DNA from: an uncultured bacterium | Lineage (GTDB): Bacteria; Oederibacteriota; PGYV01; CAILUR01 | Direction of reading: 5' to 3' | Length of the DNA: 8,221 nucleotides | Assembly: GCA_903837445.1 (NCBI GenBank) | Contig: CAILUR010000252.1 | Span: 1-8,221, forward strand | Shown: one piece after another, positions 1 to 5,127 of the stretch | Layout: every line of letters starts with the position of its first letter | Position numbering within the stretch: position 1 is the first letter of the stretch | Translations under genes and position numbers: made by a program | Notes under the pieces: model-generated | Database searches by the model: none | What the model was told of the DNA's origin: nothing | The model's input: the letters and a program-made list of their open reading frames with translations, nothing else

Positions 1-1
1 C

Positions 2-310
2 GCGATAAAAGGAAAACAGGTAATGCTTATATCTTCTACTGATTTGACGCATTATGAAAGCGCTGAGGCGGCACGGGAAAAAGATAAACTGGTATTAGAT
101 GCGATAGAAACCCTAAACTCAGGCGCTATGCTTAATGCAGTGGAGCGGCAGAGAATTTCTATGTGTGGGTGGATGGGGACATATGTGCTGCTGGAAGTGT
201 GTAAAACTCTGGGCGCCAAAAAAGGGGAAATAATAAAATATGCAAATTCAGGAGAGGCGAGTGGAGATATGGATAAAGTGGTCGGCTATGGAGGCGCGAT
301 AATTATATGA
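2..310 (+). CDS. amrB: AmmeMemoRadiSam system protein B (Memo family), C-terminal part
   Basis: This gene is truncated at its 5' end by the window edge. The frame is open from base 2, and the ATG at 23 is internal because the codons before it already fit the family (AIKGKQVMLI before the SSTDLTHY motif). Seen: SSTDLTHYE near bases 32-58, with the conserved Asp (41-43) and His (50-52), followed by a helix rich in charged residues. ISMCGW has its Cys at 164-166, matching the Cys that lines the metal-binding pocket of human MEMO1. The end SGEASGDMDKVVGYGGAII is the usual Memo C-terminus. Family knowledge: Memo proteins resemble class III extradiol dioxygenases. In bacteria they occur with an AMMECR1-domain protein and a radical SAM protein, with no settled substrate. 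Those partners may lie upstream, out of view. The stop overlaps the next start (ATGA, 307-310), so translation is probably coupled to the dehydrogenase. The family call is firm; the function is not known. Confidence 0.88.
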   Translation, partial: AIKGKQVMLISSTDLTHYESAEAAREKDKLVLDAIETLNSGAMLNAVERQRISMCGWMGTYVLLEVCKTLGAKKGEIIKYANSGEASGDMDKVVGYGGAIII

Positions 311-1419
311 AACAATTTTCTTTGCTTTTTCCAAGCACTATACATTTCGGTTTTGCTACGCTGGACAAAGTGGCTACTATAAAAATGCCAGAAGGCAGTA
401 TAGGGTTGGTCACAGGCGGAGCGGCAATGAGAAAAAATGGAAGTATAGATAGAGTGCTGGGACTATTGAAAAATAAAAAAGTGATTATCTTTGAGGGAGT
501 GGAGCCTGAAGTGTCAGTAGAGACAGTGGACAAATGTGCCAAAACTATGCGCAAACACGGTGTCACGAGCCTTATAGGAATAGGTGGGGGGAGTGCACTG
601 GACTGTGCTAAAGCCGTGGCTGGGGTTTATAAAAGCGGCAAAAGTGTGAAGGACTATTTGGATGGAAAAATAAAAATATCTGAAACTGCTTTTTTTATAG
701 CAATTCCCTCCACCGCAGGCACAGGCGCTGAAGTTACAAAAAATGCCGTGTTGACATATACAGAGAAAAAAATAAAGACCAGTCTGCGGGGCGAGACCCT
801 TGTGCCAAAAATAGTTATTTGTGATCCGCAACTCACTATGTCTATGCCGCCTGAAATAACCGCCTATACAGGTATGGATGCTCTGACCCACGCAGTAGAG
901 TCCTATTTTTCTACAGGCGCAAACGAAGTCACAAAAGGGTTTGCTGTAAAAGCAATAAAACTTATTATGGAAAATATATTAAAGGCAGTGGAAAACGGCT
1001 CGAATAAAACTGCTCGGTATAATATGTTGCTCGCGAGTGTGACGGCTGGGCTGGCCTTTGCCAATAGCGGGCTCGGTGCCGTGCACGGCATAGGACATCC
1101 AGTAGGCGCGATAGCACATTTGCCACACGGAAAGGTGAACGCTATTTTGCTTCCAGTAGTAATGGAGTGCCACAAAAAATATGCCAGCGGACTTTTTAAA
1201 AGTTTTGAAAAAGACTGCGGGGAAAATACAATTAAAAAAATAAAAACTCTAAATAAAAAAATTGGGCTCCCAGACAAGTTGTCAAAACTGGATTCAGATA
1301 TAGCGGCTAAACTTCCTCTGATAATGTCAACTATGGTGTATGCCTCTGGGTCTATGGCATTTAATCCAGTAAAAATGACTCCTTCCAAAGTAGAAAATAT
1401 TTTAAAAGAGGCCTTATGA
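307..1419 (+). CDS. Iron-containing alcohol dehydrogenase (group III), probably NADPH-preferring
   Basis: A complete 370-residue protein, close to the usual length of group III Fe-dependent alcohol dehydrogenases, which interconvert alcohols and aldehydes or ketones in the cytoplasm. Seen: the N-terminal dinucleotide-binding half has GIGGGSALDCAK (91-102) and PSTAGTGAEVT (134-144). The C-terminal helical half carries all four expected metal ligands: D191 and H195 in MDALTHAVESY, H260 in VHGIGHP, and H274 in PHGKVNA. The conserved H264 is also present. The cofactor loop reads VTGGAAMRKNG (35-45). It has glycines where FucO-type enzymes have an Asp that excludes NADP, and resembles the loop of YqhD-type NADPH enzymes. 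NADPH use is therefore inferred. The start overlaps the Memo stop; a GGAGG at 290-294 lies 12 bases upstream, a rather long spacing. The stop overlaps the next start in the same way. The substrate cannot be read from the sequence; it could be the aldehyde product of an upstream AmmeMemoRadiSam reaction or an unrelated housekeeping substrate. Confidence 0.93.
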   Translation: MKQFSLLFPSTIHFGFATLDKVATIKMPEGSIGLVTGGAAMRKNGSIDRVLGLLKNKKVIIFEGVEPEVSVETVDKCAKTMRKHGVTSLIGIGGGSALDCAKAVAGVYKSGKSVKDYLDGKIKISETAFFIAIPSTAGTGAEVTKNAVLTYTEKKIKTSLRGETLVPKIVICDPQLTMSMPPEITAYTGMDALTHAVESYFSTGANEVTKGFAVKAIKLIMENILKAVENGSNKTARYNMLLASVTAGLAFANSGLGAVHGIGHPVGAIAHLPHGKVNAILLPVVMECHKKYASGLFKSFEKDCGENTIKKIKTLNKKIGLPDKLSKLDSDIAAKLPLIMSTMVYASGSMAFNPVKMTPSKVENILKEAL

Positions 1420-2864
1420 ACTTAAAAAAAGATTTATCCCTGATAAGCAAAAAAGAAATAGTATTTGTCGTGGCAATGCTTTTAGCTTTGTGTGTGTTGC
1501 GGATGTTCACGGCAAGTATGCCTTTGGATAGGGATGAAGGCGGTTATGCTTATGTGGCAGCAGGGTTGGCACAAAACCTTTTGCCTTATCAGGATAGTTT
1601 TGAGGCCAGCCAGCCCTTCATATATTATATATACAAAACAGCCTTTAATTTTTCAGGAGTGTCTGCTACTGCGGTGCGAAATTTCACCACGGGCTATTTG
1701 TGTTTTGTCATACTGGTGCTGTATATGTTTGTCCGTGTTTTGTGGGGACCTTTGGCAGCGGGGCTTACTATCTTCATATATTTTATGGCGCAAAACAATC
1801 ACTTGTATCAGGGCTTCAGCTCATACCCCGAGGTCTTTACTCAATTACCTCTGCTCCTGAGCGCATTTTTTGTGGCTGACCTTGAAGAAAAATATGCCAG
1901 AGTAAATTATTTCATAGCTGGTTTTTTTATGGCGACAGCTTTTTATATTAAACTGAGCGTGGCACCAGTGGCAGTGGTGCCACTCTTATATATTATGTTA
2001 TATGGAAAAAACAAAATAAAAAATATTTTATGGTATCTCGGCGGGTTTGTGACAGTGACTCTTTTGGTGGCAGCGTGGTGCGCTAAAAATGGAATCTTAA
2101 ACAGGTATATAGAAACAGCTTTTATTTATAAAACGATTTTTATGGCGACACTTATAAAAACTTTTTCGACTGTGGGAATGTTTAAAGCTGGACTTTCTTT
2201 TTTACTAAATAATTTACTGGCGGTTATTTCACTGGGCTTTCTGGCTCTTAATTTGGAAAAGAATTTTAAAAATAAAAAGGCCTTTCTTGTAGTCTGTTTT
2301 GTCGCTTCTTTATATATAGGTATTGCGGCGCTAAAAGGCATATATCCGCATTATTATGTGGTGCTTTTTCCTTTTCTGGCGGCGGCAGCAGGGTGGGCAC
2401 TGGATGCGTTATTTGAGTTTACTAAAAAAAAGAAAGGCACTATGGTCGGATATATAATTTTAGCCATAGTGTTATTAGCGCAGGGGGCGGCATATTTTAA
2501 AACATATAAGCCTTTAAATTATTTAAAAAACGAGGCCTTGACTATGGATATTTTTTACCAGACACGGGAAATAGCCGCAGATATTACACAAAATAAAAGT
2601 GCGGGGCAAACCCTCTTTGTCTGGCCAAATGAACCTGAAATATATTTTTATACTGGCATAAAAGCGCCTGATAGATTTATTTCCGCAGAACCCTATGAGT
2701 ATGAAAAAGAAGCCCTGCCCAGACTGGCAGCGCATATGTATGAAACTCCCACTGATTATTTTGTAGTACAAAAAGGCACAGCGGGAGTTTTTACTGCTGT
2801 CCTTGAACAAAAATACGCACGGGTGGCAGAAACAAAAGATTTTGTTTTATATAAAAAGAAATAA
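1416..2864 (+). CDS. GT39/ArnT-like polytopic membrane glycosyltransferase (GT-C fold)
   Basis: A complete 482-residue inner-membrane protein with about ten hydrophobic segments, the first at roughly 14-31. Right after it, in the first external loop, is PLDRDEGGYAY (36-46). Its D38, D40 and E41 match the acidic motif that GT-C enzymes of the PMT/ArnT superfamily use for catalysis and metal binding. Further family-like features are the SQPFIYY segment (65-71), YPEV (137-140), and PHYYVVLFPFLAAAAG (311-326), the typical late transmembrane motif. After the last membrane segment (about 343-361) comes a soluble domain of about 120 residues, probably periplasmic, which is shorter than in ArnT. By family, it would move a sugar from a polyprenyl-phosphate donor to a lipid, glycan or protein acceptor on the outer face of the membrane; donor and acceptor are unknown. 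AGAGG at 1407-1411 supports the ATG at 1416, which overlaps the dehydrogenase stop by 4 bases. The family call is strong; the specificity is open. Confidence 0.87.
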   Translation: MNLKKDLSLISKKEIVFVVAMLLALCVLRMFTASMPLDRDEGGYAYVAAGLAQNLLPYQDSFEASQPFIYYIYKTAFNFSGVSATAVRNFTTGYLCFVILVLYMFVRVLWGPLAAGLTIFIYFMAQNNHLYQGFSSYPEVFTQLPLLLSAFFVADLEEKYARVNYFIAGFFMATAFYIKLSVAPVAVVPLLYIMLYGKNKIKNILWYLGGFVTVTLLVAAWCAKNGILNRYIETAFIYKTIFMATLIKTFSTVGMFKAGLSFLLNNLLAVISLGFLALNLEKNFKNKKAFLVVCFVASLYIGIAALKGIYPHYYVVLFPFLAAAAGWALDALFEFTKKKKGTMVGYIILAIVLLAQGAAYFKTYKPLNYLKNEALTMDIFYQTREIAADITQNKSAGQTLFVWPNEPEIYFYTGIKAPDRFISAEPYEYEKEALPRLAAHMYETPTDYFVVQKGTAGVFTAVLEQKYARVAETKDFVLYKKK

Positions 2865-2869
2865 GTAAA

Positions 2870-2876
2870 GGGAGGA
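2870..2876 (+). promoter_or_regulatory. Strong Shine-Dalgarno sequence for the cupin gene
   Basis: GGGAGGA lies in the 16-base gap after the glycosyltransferase stop, with its core GGAGG five bases before the ATG at 2881. It is the best ribosome-binding site in the window. It suggests that the small cupin is translated independently and perhaps at a higher level than its overlapping upstream neighbours. Confidence 0.75.
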
Positions 2877-2880
2877 GTTT

Positions 2881-3192
2881 ATGAAATTCTCAAATGAAAA
2901 GACCCTGAAGTTTAAAAATGAGACCTGGGGCTCTAAATATTTGTTTGCCGAAGATGGGTGTGTGTTTGGACTTGCCGTTTTAAGACCAGGGGATGAGATT
3001 CAGGCACATTTACACGAGACAGAATGTGAAGTTTTTTATTTCACGAAAGGCACTCCTATCTTAACCGTGGACGGGATTGCGCGAAGAGTGGAGAACAATG
3101 ACGCATTTTTAGTGGAAGCGGGCGAGACCCACGCGATAAAAAACGATACTGAGAGTGAAGTGAAATTCACTTTGGCAAAATTCAAAAAATAG
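2881..3192 (+). CDS. Small single-domain cupin protein
   Basis: A complete 103-residue protein made of one conserved beta-barrel domain. Seen: cupin motif 1 fits its consensus exactly, with G37, H43, H45, E50 and G57 at the expected spacing. Motif 2 keeps G81, H84 and N88 but replaces the usual first Gly by N73 and the Pro by E79. The three His and one Glu that normally bind a metal are all present, so a metal-containing barrel is likely. There is no signal peptide or membrane segment, so it should be cytosolic. Family knowledge: small cupins include sugar isomerases and epimerases, dioxygenases and ligand-binding regulators, and sequence alone rarely separates them. It sits between two membrane GT-C-like genes, 16 bases after one and 10 before the other, which makes a role in processing or sensing a sugar precursor plausible. 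That is inference from position only. Confidence 0.88.
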   Translation: MKFSNEKTLKFKNETWGSKYLFAEDGCVFGLAVLRPGDEIQAHLHETECEVFYFTKGTPILTVDGIARRVENNDAFLVEAGETHAIKNDTESEVKFTLAKFKK

Positions 3193-3202
3193 AGAGGTCC
3201 TT

Positions 3203-4987
3203 ATGCAGAACATAAAAAGCAAAATATTTTTTGCGCTTGCTGTTTTGGCTGTGGTTTTGGTGACCGCTTATACTTCAAATTTTGACCACAATACCTGGTG
3301 GCATTTGTCTTCTGGCAGAGAACTATCAGTGGGAATGAGCATACCGCAGTATGATAATTTCTCTTATGCCGGACCTACGGCGTGGAAAACGCGCGGCTGG
3401 CTTTTTGACGCTTTTATTTATTCCACCAGTACTTATCTTAAAATTGAAATGCTGTTTCTTGTAAAAATTTTTATGCTGGCGGCTTTTTTCTATATTATCG
3501 TGCTGACGGTTTTTAAAAGGCTTAAAGGCAAATATATGACTGTTGTTTTTCCCGTGTTGGCAATGGCATATTTTTTGCTACAACCTGCTTTTACTTTATC
3601 TCCGCATATGTTTTCTTTTTTGTTCGCAGCTTTTTTTATTTACGCCCTTGAACACGAACCCTCAAAACGCCATATGGGGCTTTATCTTTCTATGCCTTTG
3701 GCGGCGCTGGTATGGGCAAATATGGATAATTCCGCTGTGCTTGGCATAGTGCTTATGCTTATTTATTTGGTATATCATTTTGACTCTACTACCGAAATAC
3801 GCGAAAAAAATACTGATATAAGCTATCCGATATTTTTGGGGGCTCTGGTAGCAACGAGTATGGTTGTCCTCGTAAATCCTGAGGGTTACAGAGCAATAAT
3901 TTTATTTTTTAGTGAAAACTTAAAGCCTTCTGCGCTACATAAAAGTATAAACGACCCTGTTGTCTTTGGGATGTCAGATGTGGTCTTTACAGGAGTTTTT
4001 TATTCCTACGCGATTTTAATGCTACTGGCTATATGGTACAACTTGAGAGGCGCAGACATAGGGAGAAAAGCAGAGCTCTTTAAAGATATTCTGCTGATAG
4101 CTGTGCCCTTTTTTGCTGCAGTATTTTATAAAGAGTTTATGCCATATTTTATTATTTTGACGGTAGGGGTGTTTTGTTATTATCTACAACTTATTTTTAA
4201 ATGGGATATGGTATGGGAAAAAAAATGGACAGAGGCACAGGTGTCAGGAATAAGTCGTACCATATTACTGCTTCTGTCTCCTTTGCTTTTCTTGTATGCG
4301 GGTTTAGAATATATAAATGCGAAACCAGTGGCATATCCAAATGGGGCAGTAAAATATATTATGAGAATAAAACCTGATGCAAATATCTTTGCCCCGGCAA
4401 ACTGGAATGGGTTTTTAGAAGACCAGCTGTATCCGAGATATAAGACTATGCTCACTGGCAGAAATAATATAGAAAATAAAACGGCAAAGGATTATTTAAA
4501 AATTATTAATGCAGACCCTGAAGCCCTTAAAACCTGTGAGGAATACAATATAAATACTTTTATACTGCCACCAGATTGCGCTTTGGCAAGAGTCCTGCAA
4601 AATAGTCCAAAATTCAAACCAGCATATTTTGACGGCACAGACATAATCTTTGTGAATAAAGAAAAGACAGAACAATATCTAACTGCGTACAATATTTTTG
4701 ATGGTAAAAATCCATATCCTTTAGGGACAAAAGCCGCATACGAAGAACTCAATGAATTTGCTCAAAACTATCCTTCCGAGACCGCCTATCTGGCTTTGGG
4801 CACGGTGTATGCGAAAATAAATGCCCCTGAAGCTATAGAGTTTTTGCGCGACATTGTTATGCGATATCCTGAATATACAGGACTATATGATTTTATAGGG
4901 AAATTGTATTATGAGCAAAAAGACTATAAAACCGCCATAAATATGTGGAAGAAAAACCCGAAAAAAAAGCATATATTAGCACACTGA
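3203..4987 (+). CDS. Polytopic membrane protein, GT-C-like, with C-terminal TPR-like repeats
   Basis: A complete 594-residue protein. Seen: a hydrophobic N-terminal segment (7-24) is followed by FDHNTWWHLSSGRE (27-40) and IPQYDNFSY (47-55). This WWHL/acidic loop recurs in uncharacterised GT-C-like membrane proteins. About ten more hydrophobic segments reach residue 370. A soluble domain then carries APANWNGFLEDQLYPRYKT (397-415) and LTGRNN (417-422), matching the NWGGYL...DGR pattern usual after the last membrane helix of this family. The end (about 508-590) looks like two TPR-type helical pairs (AYLALGTVYAKINAPEAIEF, then LYDFIGKLYYEQKDYKTAI) and finishes in a basic tail. AGAGG at 3193-3197 supports the ATG. 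The acidic residue after the first helix (D28) sits where GT-C enzymes keep their catalytic Asp, so a glycosyltransferase role is possible but unproven. It may instead be a membrane scaffold using the TPRs to bind partners. It is probably the last gene of the operon. Confidence 0.8.
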   Translation: MQNIKSKIFFALAVLAVVLVTAYTSNFDHNTWWHLSSGRELSVGMSIPQYDNFSYAGPTAWKTRGWLFDAFIYSTSTYLKIEMLFLVKIFMLAAFFYIIVLTVFKRLKGKYMTVVFPVLAMAYFLLQPAFTLSPHMFSFLFAAFFIYALEHEPSKRHMGLYLSMPLAALVWANMDNSAVLGIVLMLIYLVYHFDSTTEIREKNTDISYPIFLGALVATSMVVLVNPEGYRAIILFFSENLKPSALHKSINDPVVFGMSDVVFTGVFYSYAILMLLAIWYNLRGADIGRKAELFKDILLIAVPFFAAVFYKEFMPYFIILTVGVFCYYLQLIFKWDMVWEKKWTEAQVSGISRTILLLLSPLLFLYAGLEYINAKPVAYPNGAVKYIMRIKPDANIFAPANWNGFLEDQLYPRYKTMLTGRNNIENKTAKDYLKIINADPEALKTCEEYNINTFILPPDCALARVLQNSPKFKPAYFDGTDIIFVNKEKTEQYLTAYNIFDGKNPYPLGTKAAYEELNEFAQNYPSETAYLALGTVYAKINAPEAIEFLRDIVMRYPEYTGLYDFIGKLYYEQKDYKTAINMWKKNPKKKHILAH

Positions 4988-5058
4988 TAAAACTCATTGC
5001 TTTTGGCACTGCTCTTAATTATTGAATACGATTTAGTGGAATTATTAAAAAAATAGGG

Positions 5059-5064
5059 TATAAT
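5059..5064 (+). promoter_or_regulatory. Candidate -10 box for the CheBR gene
   Basis: A perfect TATAAT lies in the only sizeable non-coding gap, 59 bases before the TTG start of the CheBR gene. It predicts a transcript start near 5071. No good -35 box is found: the best hexamer at a usable distance (TGGAAT, 5037-5042, 16-base spacer) matches only three of six consensus bases. No extended TG motif precedes the box. An activator or a different sigma factor may be needed, or the match may be chance in AT-rich sequence. Confidence 0.4.
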
Positions 5065-5070
5065 AATATT

Positions 5071-5083
5071 GTGGGCATACCAC
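5071..5083 (+). promoter_or_regulatory. Short hairpin at the predicted 5' end of the CheBR transcript
   Basis: GTGG-GCATA-CCAC can form a four-pair GC-rich stem with a five-base loop. It begins where transcription from the TATAAT box should start. Such 5' hairpins can protect an mRNA from decay, but a stem this short may be chance. It is not followed by a T run, so it is not a terminator. Confidence 0.25.
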
Positions 5084-5112
5084 CTAAATAGCACTTAAAT
5101 AACTGGGGAAAA

Positions 5113-5127
5113 ATGGGGCTAATTTGA
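5113..5127 (+). promoter_or_regulatory. Four-codon mini-ORF overlapping the CheBR start
   Basis: An ATG at 5113, four bases after a GGGG (5105-5108), opens a frame coding MGLI that ends in TGA at 5125-5127. That stop overlaps the TTG start of the CheBR gene (5124-5126) as TTGA, like the ATGA overlaps elsewhere in the window. A ribosome finishing the mini-ORF could restart on the weak TTG, so this may be a translational coupling device. The four bases GGGG at 5115-5118 could equally serve the TTG directly. Confidence 0.3.

Noticed and set aside
903..1388. A 161-codon open frame on the - strand opposite the dehydrogenase.
   Set aside because: It lies fully opposite the metal-binding half of a well-supported enzyme and has no family features.
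1492..1860. A 122-codon + strand frame inside the glycosyltransferase gene.
   Set aside because: It is rich in Cys and Trp and lacks any motif; the overlapping frame carries the GT39 catalytic loop.
5004..5018. A TGGCAC resembling the -24 box of a sigma-54 promoter.
   Set aside because: The -12 position reads TTAA where TTGC is expected, so only half of the motif is present; probably chance.
5015..5050. An imperfect AT-only inverted repeat (TTAATTATT against AATTATTAA) after the first operon.
   Set aside because: The stem is weak, the loop is 16 bases, and an A run, not a T run, follows, so it is not a usable terminator on the + strand.
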